From assembly GCF_024347615.1 (NCBI RefSeq), contig NZ_AP025508.1, forward strand, positions 558,001 through 622,000: a stretch of 64,000 bases of DNA, written 5' to 3'. A model generated the notes under the pieces. That model was given only the letters and a program-made list of their open reading frames with translations. It was not told the origin of the DNA and ran no database searches. Source of the DNA: Vibrio splendidus (GTDB lineage: Bacteria; Pseudomonadota; Gammaproteobacteria; Enterobacterales; Vibrionaceae). This document shows, piece by piece, positions 55,529 through 64,000 of the stretch (the first letter of the stretch is position 1; each line of letters starts with the position of its first letter). The position numbers and the translations under genes are program-made.

Positions 55529-57019
55529 CTAGGCGGTTTTGGTGACGCCTTTTGCTTCTTTTTCTTCTTCATCAGCAAGGTCGATATCGCCTTTGCCTTT
55601 TGAAATTTTGATAACGTAAGCCGCAATTCCGAATGCACTCACCACGCCGATGATGGTTGAAAGCTGCATTGGTAGACCAAAGCCCAGTTGGCTGTTGTTC
55701 AGGATGAATGTGATACACACAGATGTCATGAACACAGCTGGAACCGTTGTTACCCAGTGCAGTTTATTGTGACGAAGTAGGTAAGCCGAAGCTGTCCATA
55801 GCATCATGACTGCTGTTGATTGGTTAGCAAAACCGAAGTAGCGCCAGATGATGCCGAAGTCTACTTGAGTCAGGATGCCACCGATAACGAACAGTGGTAA
55901 AGCCATTAGTAGTCGGTTACGCAGTGTTTTCTGTTCCATGTTGAAGTATTCAGCAAGGATAAGACGGCTTGAACGGAACGCTGTGTCACCAGAAGTGATA
56001 GGTAGGATAACCACGCCAAGGAAAGCAAGGATACCGCCAAATACACCCAGTAGGCCAAATGAAGCGCTGTATACCACGTTACCAGGGCCGCCGTTTGCAA
56101 TCGCGTCAGATAAAGATTCAACTGAACCGAAGAATGACAGAGCAAGCGCACACCAGATTAGAGCGATGATGCCTTCACCAATCATTGCACCGTAGAATAC
56201 GAAGCGACCGTTTTTCTCGTTTTCCATGCAACGCGCCATTAGTGGAGACTGAGTTGCGTGGAAGCCAGAGATAGCACCACAAGCGATGGTGATAAATAGA
56301 GCAGGCCAAAGCGGTAGATCGTTAGGGTTCATGTTAGTGAACATGTCTTTCATCTCGAAGCCACCCATGATTTGGTGCTCGTCAGACAGACCAATCGCAG
56401 TGATTAGGCCAACAGACATAAAGATAAGCAGTGCACCGAACAGTGGGTAGAAGCGACCAATGATTTTATCGACAGGGACAATCGTTGCGATGATGTAGTA
56501 AGCAAAGATGATGACAACCATGGTGCTCGTAGACATTACGAAATCAGTTTGGTCGTTCACTAGGTTAGTGATCATACCTGCTGGAGCAGAAACGAATACC
56601 ACACCAACAAGAAGCAGTAGAACAATGGCAAAGATGTTCATAAAGTGTTTTGCGCCATTGCCTAGGTAACGTCCAGTGATGGTTGGAACCGAAGCGCCAC
56701 CATTGCGGATAGATAACATACCTGAGAAGTAGTCGTGTACGGCACCTGCGAAGATACAACCTAGCACGATCCAAAGCATTGCTGCTGGGCCGTAAAGGGC
56801 ACCCATGATAGGGCCGAAGATTGGACCTACACCTGCAATGTTAAGCAGTTGAACTAGGTAAACCTTTGGCGTCGACATTGGAACGAAGTCCACGCCGTCT
56901 TGCTTGGTGTGAGCGGGTGTTTGACGCTTTTCATTGATACCGAAAATCTTCTCGATAAAGGCACCGTAAATAAAGTAGCCACCAATGAGTGCTGCAACAC
57001 AGGTAAGAAACCACATCAT
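55529..57019 (-). CDS. cstA: CstA/BtsT-type carbon starvation (probable pyruvate) carrier
   Basis: The 496-residue protein has about thirteen membrane segments and CstA signatures (LNIAGVGPIFGPIMGALYGPAAMLWIVLGCIFAGAVHDYFSGMLSIRNGG; SGFHATQSPLMARCM; LPITSGDTAFRSSRLILAE). It is shorter than E. coli CstA or BtsT (about 700) and corresponds to the short Vibrio form. The role in pyruvate or peptide uptake is inferred from the family and the adjacent BtsS/BtsR genes. Tandem ATG codons (57019, 57016) leave a one-residue start ambiguity. Confidence 0.88.
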   Translation of the reverse strand: MMWFLTCVAALIGGYFIYGAFIEKIFGINEKRQTPAHTKQDGVDFVPMSTPKVYLVQLLNIAGVGPIFGPIMGALYGPAAMLWIVLGCIFAGAVHDYFSGMLSIRNGGASVPTITGRYLGNGAKHFMNIFAIVLLLLVGVVFVSAPAGMITNLVNDQTDFVMSTSTMVVIIFAYYIIATIVPVDKIIGRFYPLFGALLIFMSVGLITAIGLSDEHQIMGGFEMKDMFTNMNPNDLPLWPALFITIACGAISGFHATQSPLMARCMENEKNGRFVFYGAMIGEGIIALIWCALALSFFGSVESLSDAIANGGPGNVVYSASFGLLGVFGGILAFLGVVILPITSGDTAFRSSRLILAEYFNMEQKTLRNRLLMALPLFVIGGILTQVDFGIIWRYFGFANQSTAVMMLWTASAYLLRHNKLHWVTTVPAVFMTSVCITFILNNSQLGFGLPMQLSTIIGVVSAFGIAAYVIKISKGKGDIDLADEEEKEAKGVTKTA

Positions 57020-57100
57020 AATTTGTTATCCCTGAATGTATTAATTAAGTCAGGGTGTATATTAAAGGAGTGTATGAGAAGAAACTTCCGCTATGAGAGT

Positions 57101-57147
57101 GAGTGGTCGAATAGCTAATTAAGTGGTGTTATAACTGATTGAGCGGT
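57101..57147 (-). promoter_or_regulatory. Triple direct repeat, candidate BtsR operator
   Basis: On the minus strand ACCGCTC, ACCACTT and ACCACTC (57141-57147, 57121-57127, 57101-57107) are each separated by exactly 13 bp. E. coli BtsR binds ACC[AG][CT]A[CT] repeats with N13; these differ at the sixth base. They lie 82-128 bp upstream of the carrier start. Confidence 0.7.
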
Positions 57148-57271
57148 TTGTTCTCTTGCTTAAGAGGGCAACAACATACAATGAGTGGACATCAGTACGT
57201 GTTCAGCGGAGAATCGCCACAAAGGCAGCGCTTCGTCAGGAAGTGGTGAAGTAACAATATAAAGGATTGAA

Positions 57272-57622
57272 ATGAAAAAAATAATAGCACTATTCGCCGT
57301 GGCATTTAGCCTTGCAGGATGCAGCGCCAATGTTCAAGATTTAGCGGCCGAAGGCAATTGGCAAGAGATTGGCTATCGTGACGGTATCAAAGGTAACACT
57401 CAACGTTCTTACCAAGAGATGACTAAGCTTGGAACGGTAGATCAATCAAGCTACAGCAAAGGATACTATCTAGGTGTTGCTGAATACTGCAACCCAAACC
57501 ATGCTTATCAAATTGGCTTATCTGGCCAGGTTTATGAAGGCGTTTGTTCAGGTACGGAAGACGCTCAACGTTTCCGTATGGAATGGCAGCGCGGCTGGGA
57601 TGAGTTTTCTAACGACTACTAA
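57272..57622 (+). CDS. DUF2799 lipoprotein
   Basis: The 116-residue protein has a lipoprotein signal (lipobox LAGC, Cys17). The mature part fits DUF2799: NWQEIGYRDGIKGNTQRSYQE, YSKGYYLGVAEYCNPNHAYQIGLSGQVYEGVC. Two Cys residues in the mature part may form a disulfide. AAGGA precedes the ATG. It stands alone before a terminator. Function is unknown. Confidence 0.88.
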   Translation: MKKIIALFAVAFSLAGCSANVQDLAAEGNWQEIGYRDGIKGNTQRSYQEMTKLGTVDQSSYSKGYYLGVAEYCNPNHAYQIGLSGQVYEGVCSGTEDAQRFRMEWQRGWDEFSNDY

Positions 57623-57645
57623 GCTCAAATTAGCGATTAGAAAAT

Positions 57646-57680
57646 AAAAAGACCAGTGCCGCATGTGTACTGGTCTTTTT
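57646..57680. terminator. Bidirectional terminator between the DUF2799 gene and murQ
   Basis: A 12-bp stem (57646-57657 with 57669-57680) with an 11-nt loop and flanking A5/T5. Confidence 0.9.
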
Positions 57681-57731
57681 GTATGTCGTTAAAGTAGCTG
57701 TCTAAATGAGATGCGACAAACCAAACTGAGA

Positions 57732-58690
<959 letters not shown>

Positions 58691-58749
58691 AAATTGTTTA
58701 GACAGCACCACGAAGTCAGTATTGTTACTAAGTTAGCACGGCTAACAAG

Positions 58750-59862
58750 TTAATCGGCACGATATAGAACGCCTAGAGAGGCAGGTCTACTTGCGCCAGT
58801 TACTTCTGGTAAATTGCTTGGCAGTTGATGAACATGACGTTGGGCAAGCCACGCAAAGGCCATGGCTTCCATATAATCGGCATCAACACCTTTACTGGTC
58901 GTTGAATCAACTTCCCAACTCGGAAGCAGTTCTGCCAACCTTTTCATCAACAATGGGTTTCGTGTACCACCGCCACACACATACAGTGCAGGTTGGTTAC
59001 CCAAGCGATAAGTTCCCACTTCATTGGCTATCGTCAATGCGGTGTATTCACAAAGTGTGCGCTGAACATCTTCTGCTGCAAGGTCTTTAAATTCTGTAAG
59101 TTGTTGTTCTAGCCACGGTAGATTAAACAGCTCTCTACCAGTGCTTTTCGGTGGCAGTTGAGATAGATAAGATTCACTTAGAAGCTGTTCGAGCAAGGCT
59201 TGATTAAGTTGGCCTTTAAGCGCAAATTGCGCATCACGGTCAAACTTTTCCCCCGTGTGTTTATCTACCCAAGCGTCCATTAACATATTGCCCGGGCCAG
59301 TATCATAGCCAAGCGTAGGCTGATTCGGGCGCAGCACTGAAATATTCGAGATACCACCAATATTCAACACCACAACTGAGCTGTCTTGCGGGTGAAAAAT
59401 AGTGTGGTGGAAAGCCGGTACTAACGGTGCCCCTTGCCCGCCAAGCGCCATGTCTTTACGTCGAAAATCAGCGACTGTTTGAATCTGTGTTTTAGCGGCA
59501 ATGATATTGGCGTCACCCAACTGCATGGTAAATGGTGAATCACCCGTTGGCTGGTGGAATACCGTTTGGCCATGATTACCTATCGCAGTCACAGAGGATG
59601 CTGGTGTACCTGATTTGTCGAGAAGTTGCAGAACCGCATCAGCAAATAGATGACCAAGCTGGTGGTCTAGTTCACCAATAGCAATCAAATCCGTTTTCTG
59701 ACCAATACAAACTTCAAGCAAACGCGCTTTGATATCATCAGCCATAGGAAACTCATCATGAGCGAGCAATGTGATGCGCGAATCTTCAATCGAAACTAAG
59801 GCCGTATCAACGCCGTCCATACTCGTCCCCGACATCACACCAATGTATAACTCTGACTTCAT
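58750..59862 (-). CDS. anmK: Anhydro-N-acetylmuramic acid kinase
   Basis: The 370-residue kinase has N-terminal GVMSGTSMDGVDTALV and later GYDTGPGNMLMDAWV and YVCGGGTRNPLLMKRL motifs. It opens the 1,6-anhydro ring and phosphorylates the sugar to MurNAc-6-P. Its start codon overlaps the stop of the upstream kinase gene (TAATG). Confidence 0.97.
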   Translation of the reverse strand: MKSELYIGVMSGTSMDGVDTALVSIEDSRITLLAHDEFPMADDIKARLLEVCIGQKTDLIAIGELDHQLGHLFADAVLQLLDKSGTPASSVTAIGNHGQTVFHQPTGDSPFTMQLGDANIIAAKTQIQTVADFRRKDMALGGQGAPLVPAFHHTIFHPQDSSVVVLNIGGISNISVLRPNQPTLGYDTGPGNMLMDAWVDKHTGEKFDRDAQFALKGQLNQALLEQLLSESYLSQLPPKSTGRELFNLPWLEQQLTEFKDLAAEDVQRTLCEYTALTIANEVGTYRLGNQPALYVCGGGTRNPLLMKRLAELLPSWEVDSTTSKGVDADYMEAMAFAWLAQRHVHQLPSNLPEVTGASRPASLGVLYRAD

Positions 59863-60743
59863 TACGAGTCTCCTAAGTTGAGCTGATTAATCTTCTGGTT
59901 AGCCAATACTTCAGCGCCATCCAGAGCGTTGCCTTGAACATGTAAACTACGATCTTGGATCGCTAGTGAGAGACGCTCACGATAGAACTGCCCTAAGCTA
60001 CCCAAGAACATAATAGGTAGCGTGTTGTTATTAGAACAAGCCTGAGTGAGCTGCTCTATTTGAGTGGTCCCTTGCTCTATAATCGCTTTTGCCGTTGAAC
60101 ATTGTGATTCTATGTCGACCAGAGCTCTTGCAAATTGAGCATAGTCAGTCGCGTTCGCTTGGCTAATCCATTCTAATATTTGGCTACGTTTGCTTCCGAT
60201 TTTCTTCATAACTAAATCGCGAGTCAAAGATGAATCCTGACTGTCGAACTCGGTGAGGGTTTGTTGAACCGCTCGAAAGCCAAGCCAAGCGCCACCGCCT
60301 TGGTCGCCAATTGGAAATCCCCATCCGCCAAATTGCAGGGTCTCATGTAGAGAGTCTAATTGGATGGCAACTGAACCCGTCCCAATCGCGATACAATTTA
60401 CGCCTTGTCCTGCATTGGCGCCAAATACTGATGCTTCTGCATCGGTTGTGATGTACAGGTGAGGGCAATGCGCTAAAGCGGATTTTAACTTGGACTTTAA
60501 CTGCGTATTACCCGCTCCCGCGACACCTAACACAATATAACATTGTTTCGGTATTATCTGGTTTGTCGCTAGAATTTCATCAATATAATGAGTGAGTTGA
60601 ACCACAGCGGCTTCACCGTATAGGGTCAATGAAGTCGCCGGTAAAATGAACTCCTCAATCACTATTGATGTGGGCTCTATTTTCTTAAGTCTGACGGCGG
60701 TTTTTGTTCCGCCGCCATCGACTGCCAAGGTGTGTGTAATCAT
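59862..60743 (-). CDS. BadF/BadG-family amino-sugar kinase
   Basis: The 293-residue protein has the ASKHA phosphate loops VDGGGTKTAVRL (about 8-19) and AIGTGSVA, and the segment GGWGFPIGDQGGGAWLG typical of GlcNAc/glucosamine kinases of the BadF/BadG/BcrA/BcrD group. GlcNAc kinase activity is likely, because NagZ releases GlcNAc in the same pathway. It is coupled to anmK (1-bp overlap) and follows the symporter gene by 3 bp. Confidence 0.85.
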   Translation of the reverse strand: MITHTLAVDGGGTKTAVRLKKIEPTSIVIEEFILPATSLTLYGEAAVVQLTHYIDEILATNQIIPKQCYIVLGVAGAGNTQLKSKLKSALAHCPHLYITTDAEASVFGANAGQGVNCIAIGTGSVAIQLDSLHETLQFGGWGFPIGDQGGGAWLGFRAVQQTLTEFDSQDSSLTRDLVMKKIGSKRSQILEWISQANATDYAQFARALVDIESQCSTAKAIIEQGTTQIEQLTQACSNNNTLPIMFLGSLGQFYRERLSLAIQDRSLHVQGNALDGAEVLANQKINQLNLGDS

Positions 60744-60746
60744 CCA

Positions 60747-62339
60747 CTAGACCGTTTGTAGTTTGTTAACTTCTTGAGTCTGCTTTTTACCTGCTAGACA
60801 GACAACCAACGAGACCAAGGTGCCAATACATAATTGATAAGGGAAAGCCAATCGAACACCAACCCAGTCAGCGTTAATCACGCCCATCACGCTGTCCCAC
60901 ACGTAAGCTTGCATCAGCAATGTCGTTAAGAAACCGGCGATAAGGGCTAGAGCAACTGAGGTTTCGTTGCCACGTTCAGTAAATATTGCAGTGAAGTACA
61001 CGCCCAGTAAACCTGTGTAAGCAAACACCATCACACTCAGTGCAAATGATAACAATGGCATGTCGGTGTATTGCTGCCAGTAGTAACACAGGATACCCAT
61101 ACTACCCAGAGCGACTGCTGCTACAGCCATACCAATGCGTCCAGCTTTCACGTAATGGAAGTCATCTTGCTCTCCTTTTCGTGCTTCCAACCAAGGCTTG
61201 TAAATATCCTGCACCGCAACCGAAGACATAGAGTTTAAGCCCGAGTTTAACGTTGAAAGCGCTGCTGCAACGACCCCAACAGTCACTAAGCCTCGAAGAC
61301 CTGCTGGCATTTCATTTAGCACGTAGTACATGAAGATCGTGACGTTTTCGCCATTAAAGTTTTGCACGACGTCTTTGCCTTCCACACCCATTAGCTCAGG
61401 TCTTTGGTAGAAGACATACAAGAGTAGGCCAATAGACATGAATACGAGTACAACTGGAATCGAAAAAATGATTGAGTTGATCATCGCCTTTGAACCTTGT
61501 TTAGCATCTTTACACGTCAACACACGTTGAGTCATGTCTTGATCAAGACCAAATGCACCAATGTTCAACAGGACAAAACCAGTGATACATGCCCAGAAAC
61601 TAAAAGTGCCAGCAGGGCTAAAGTCGAGAGTGAAATCGAGTAAGGTCAGCTTAGAAGATTGGCCTTCGCCAGGGTTTGCTAGTACTTGAGCTATTTGGCT
61701 GAAGTCGGCTGGAATTTGCCCCAGTAAATAGATGATTACAGCAATGGCTGCGCCGACATAAACCACAAGTTGAATTAGGTCACTCCAGATAACCGAACGA
61801 ATGCCACCCATGTAAGTATAAGCAAGGCCGATGGCTACTAAAATGACAACCGAAGTCACCACGCTGCTAGGGTCAATATTGGTAAACAGAATCATCGAGA
61901 CTGCAATCGCTGCCATGTAGAGGCGGGCACCTGAAGCGAACACTCGACCGACTAAATACATCACGCCTGCACGCTGTTTGGTTTTCTCGCCAAAGCGCAC
62001 TTTCAGTAGCTCATAAACGGTTGATACTTTGTTTTGGTAGAAGCGAGGGATAAGTACCAAGGCAACGAAGATGGCGCCAATAATACCGCCAATGTTGGTT
62101 GCTAAGTAGGTTAAGTCACCACGGTAGCTAGATTCTGGCCCGCCTAAGAACGTCGCTGCAGATTGTGATGTTGCGAGCACCGAGATAGCCACGACCCACA
62201 TTGGCATCGAATTACCACCTAAAAAGTAGTCCTTAGTGCTCGTTATTTTTGTTCGGCTGAAGTGCCAACCTGTAAAAGCAATAATGGCGAAATATATCGC
62301 AAATACGGCCCAGTCCAGTGAGGTAAATAGTGAATTCAT
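60747..62339 (-). CDS. Sodium:solute symporter (SSS family), probable wall-sugar importer
   Basis: The 530-residue membrane protein has about fourteen segments and SSS signatures (KDYFLGGNSMPMWVVAISVLATSQSAATFLGGPESSYRGDL; GGIRSVIWSDLIQLVVYVGA; AALSTLNSGLNSMSSVAVQDIYKP). As first gene of the operon with a sugar kinase, anmK and murQ, it probably imports amino sugars or anhydro-muropeptide sugars with Na+. The exact substrate is not visible from sequence. CGGAG precedes the ATG. Confidence 0.87.
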   Translation of the reverse strand: MNSLFTSLDWAVFAIYFAIIAFTGWHFSRTKITSTKDYFLGGNSMPMWVVAISVLATSQSAATFLGGPESSYRGDLTYLATNIGGIIGAIFVALVLIPRFYQNKVSTVYELLKVRFGEKTKQRAGVMYLVGRVFASGARLYMAAIAVSMILFTNIDPSSVVTSVVILVAIGLAYTYMGGIRSVIWSDLIQLVVYVGAAIAVIIYLLGQIPADFSQIAQVLANPGEGQSSKLTLLDFTLDFSPAGTFSFWACITGFVLLNIGAFGLDQDMTQRVLTCKDAKQGSKAMINSIIFSIPVVLVFMSIGLLLYVFYQRPELMGVEGKDVVQNFNGENVTIFMYYVLNEMPAGLRGLVTVGVVAAALSTLNSGLNSMSSVAVQDIYKPWLEARKGEQDDFHYVKAGRIGMAVAAVALGSMGILCYYWQQYTDMPLLSFALSVMVFAYTGLLGVYFTAIFTERGNETSVALALIAGFLTTLLMQAYVWDSVMGVINADWVGVRLAFPYQLCIGTLVSLVVCLAGKKQTQEVNKLQTV

Positions 62340-62421
62340 AGCAGCTCCGTAGCATGAATAGGGTAGAGGGTGTTTATAATTATTTTTTCAGAATGTCAGT
62401 TTGAATAATGAGTTTCAAAAT

Positions 62422-62523
62422 CTATTCCTTGGTGGAATAGTGACCAATGCTTTTCTTTGACCATGATCCCAGAAGGCTGTGTTAGCTATTCCATATAGGA
62501 GAATCCGAAGGAATAATTATTCC
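62422..62523. promoter_or_regulatory. Operator cluster of TATTCC/GGAATA half-sites (candidate MurR sites)
   Basis: CTATTCC-TTGGT-GGAATAG (62422-62440) is a perfect inverted repeat, CTATTCC-ATATA-GGAGAAT (62486-62504) a near copy, and GGAATAATTATTCC (62510-62523) a perfect palindrome. They fill the divergent gap between the symporter operon and murR. Confidence 0.7.
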
Positions 62524-62586
62524 AATGAAAATACAAAACTCGTTATGATAGCGAAAAATTGGCAGAGGGAAGGGGAAGGGCATTTA

Positions 62587-63435
62587 GTGAAAGGCATTGC
62601 GAAAGTAAAAGCGCTGTTACCCAAGCTGTCTCCATCTGATGCGCTGGTGGCGCGATATGTTCTTGATCACCCACAACAGGTGAAGCAATTATCTTCGCCC
62701 GAGTTGGCCAAAGCGGTCGGGGTGAGTCAGTCAACGATCGTGAAGTTTAGTCAGAAGCTTGGTTATAAAGGGTTTTCAGAAATGAAGGTCAAACTCTACC
62801 AAAGCGATATGACTTATCAGCCCGTATCTCAACGTGGTATACATGGCACGATCACTCGTAAAGATCCGCCCGACATGGTGATGGACAAACTTCTTGCAAG
62901 CAAAACACAATCGCTTGAACGCACTGTGTTATTAAACGAAGGTGAGCAGTTAAACCATGCCGCAGATATTTTGCATCTTGCACGTAAGGTGCAGATCTCA
63001 GGTGTAGGCGCCTCATCGTTGGTGGCGAAAGATCTTGCTTATAAGTTGATGAAAATAGGCCATGCCGCCAATGCAGAGCAAGATGCTCACATTCAAATTG
63101 CCAATGCCGCTTCTCTTTCTGAAAATGATGTGTTGATTGCGATTTCTTATTCTGGAAACACCAGAGAAGTGGTGAAGGTTGCTCAGCTAGCCAGATCGAA
63201 AAAAGCCAAGGTGATTGTGATTAGTCAGCTATCGCCTTCTGCTTTAGACAAATACGCTGATATTAAGTTGATATCAGCAGCCGACGAAAATCATATTCGC
63301 AGTTCATCTATAACTGCTCGTGATAGCCAACTTTTTATTACCGACTTGTTGTTCATTGCGTTAACTCAGCAGGAAGAGCAAGCAGACCAATTAATTGAAC
63401 AAAGCAAATCTGCAGTAGCAGAATTTAAGCAATAG
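62587..63435 (+). CDS. murR: MurR-like transcriptional regulator (RpiR family)
   Basis: About 282 residues from GTG 62587, which has AAGGG six bases upstream; longer starts at 62479 and 62545 precede any homology. The RpiR-type HTH ([32 protein letters not shown]) occupies the N-terminus and a SIS domain (about 120-250, [30 protein letters not shown]) binds a sugar phosphate. E. coli MurR responds to MurNAc-6-P, the AnmK product, so the divergent murQ operon is its likely target. Confidence 0.88.
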   Translation: MKGIAKVKALLPKLSPSDALVARYVLDHPQQVKQLSSPELAKAVGVSQSTIVKFSQKLGYKGFSEMKVKLYQSDMTYQPVSQRGIHGTITRKDPPDMVMDKLLASKTQSLERTVLLNEGEQLNHAADILHLARKVQISGVGASSLVAKDLAYKLMKIGHAANAEQDAHIQIANAASLSENDVLIAISYSGNTREVVKVAQLARSKKAKVIVISQLSPSALDKYADIKLISAADENHIRSSSITARDSQLFITDLLFIALTQQEEQADQLIEQSKSAVAEFKQ

Positions 63436-63446
63436 AAGGATATTGT

Positions 63447-64000
63447 ATGGGACCGTTGTGGGTTGATATTGCGGGCTATGAGCTAACAGCTGAAGACAGA
63501 GAAATTTTAGAGCATCCAACCGTTGGTGGTCTTATCTTATTTGCTAGAAACTACCACGATAGCAAACAGCTATCGGCGTTAAATAAAGAGATCCGCAAAG
63601 TTGCAAAACGTCCTATTTTAATCGGTGTTGACCAAGAAGGCGGCCGAGTGCAGCGCTTCCGCGATGGATTTTCAATTATCCCTGCCGCTCAAGAATTCGC
63701 GACTAAGAATAATGGTGAGCAGTTAGCAGAACAGGCCGGTTGGTTGATGGCGGCGGAATTGATTGCCCATGATATCGATCTGAGCTTTGCGCCTGTATTA
63801 GATAAAGGCCACGACTGTAAAGCGATTGGTAGCCGAGCATTTGGTGAAGATATTGATACCATCGTTCGCCACAGTAGTGCTTTTATTAAAGGCATGAAAT
63901 CGGTTGGCATGGCGACAACAGGAAAGCACTTTCCAGGACACGGTGGCGTGATTGCTGATTCGCACCTTGAAACGCCTTACGATCCTAGAGACGACATCTT
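63447..64000 (+). CDS. nagZ: Beta-N-acetylhexosaminidase NagZ (3' end outside window)
   Basis: The ORF starts at ATG 63447 with AGAAGGA upstream and runs off the window after 184 codons. It has the family 3 glycosidase motifs [23 protein letters not shown], and [18 protein letters not shown], which holds the His/Asp acid-base pair of NagZ. It cuts GlcNAc from anhydroMurNAc-peptides in the cytosol. It is 11 bp after murR, so probably co-transcribed. Confidence 0.95.
   Translation, partial: MGPLWVDIAGYELTAEDREILEHPTVGGLILFARNYHDSKQLSALNKEIRKVAKRPILIGVDQEGGRVQRFRDGFSIIPAAQEFATKNNGEQLAEQAGWLMAAELIAHDIDLSFAPVLDKGHDCKAIGSRAFGEDIDTIVRHSSAFIKGMKSVGMATTGKHFPGHGGVIADSHLETPYDPRDDI

Overview
The window is ordinary chromosomal backbone of a marine Vibrio. 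I infer a member of the Splendidus clade or a close relative from protein similarity and gene order; there is no rRNA gene here to confirm it. Genus-level markers include the ArcA/ArcB pair, VpsR next to lysS, HlyU next to NhaR, an NptA-type Na/phosphate cotransporter, a ToxR-like membrane regulator and a BtsS/BtsR-like system beside a CstA-type carrier. Coding density is high, and nearly all genes have clear family assignments. I see no tRNA, rRNA, CRISPR array, prophage or integron. The only intact mobile element is one IS50/Tn5-like insertion sequence.

Layout. 1-3.7 kb: 3' end of arcB, a lipoprotein gene, arcA, an RraA-like aldolase gene and a small exported protein. 3.9-8.9 kb: the threonine operon with leader peptide, attenuator and thrABC. 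8.9-12.6 kb: grcA, nfo, a 42-codon small ORF, ung, a hemerythrin-domain gene and a DUF3545 gene. 13.3-20.4 kb: an alanine/Na symporter, yaaA, srmB, trmN6, brnQ and fldB. 20.6-28.7 kb: xerD, dsbC, recJ, prfB (with its programmed +1 frameshift), lysS and vpsR. 29-36.8 kb: a 40-aa ORF, a DUF1127 gene, a DUF6482 gene, mutH, then rppH-ptsP-TSUP permease-lgt-thyA. 36.8-38.3 kb: the IS element, sitting inside the thyA terminator. 38.4-44.3 kb: a ToxR-like regulator, a membrane protein, nptA, nhaR, hlyU and rpsT. 44.6-52.5 kb: murJ, ribF, ileS, lspA, fkpB and ispH. 52.7-57.6 kb: btsR, btsS, a CstA-type carrier and a DUF2799 lipoprotein. 57.7-64 kb: a peptidoglycan-recycling block, with murQ, anmK, a sugar kinase and a Na/solute symporter on the minus strand, diverging from murR and nagZ on the plus strand.

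How the parts work together. The last block forms a full salvage route. NagZ splits GlcNAc-anhydroMurNAc, AnmK makes MurNAc-6-P, MurQ converts it to GlcNAc-6-P, and the BadF/BadG-type kinase probably phosphorylates the free amino sugar. MurR-like repeats lie in the divergent promoter region. BtsS/BtsR and the CstA-type carrier look like a pyruvate sensing and uptake module; three direct repeats with a 20-bp period precede the carrier gene. FNR-type boxes precede arcA and grcA, which fits redox control.

The most unusual non-coding features are: (1) an AT-rich mutH-rppH intergenic region with two perfect and several one-mismatch DnaA boxes; (2) the IS50-like element inserted in the thyA terminator with 10-bp target duplications; (3) many short tandem repeats of 14-20 bp placed at or just after stop codons (recJ, prfB, yaaA, fkpB, ispH and others); and (4) a hairpin between the Shine-Dalgarno sequence and the start codon of recJ.
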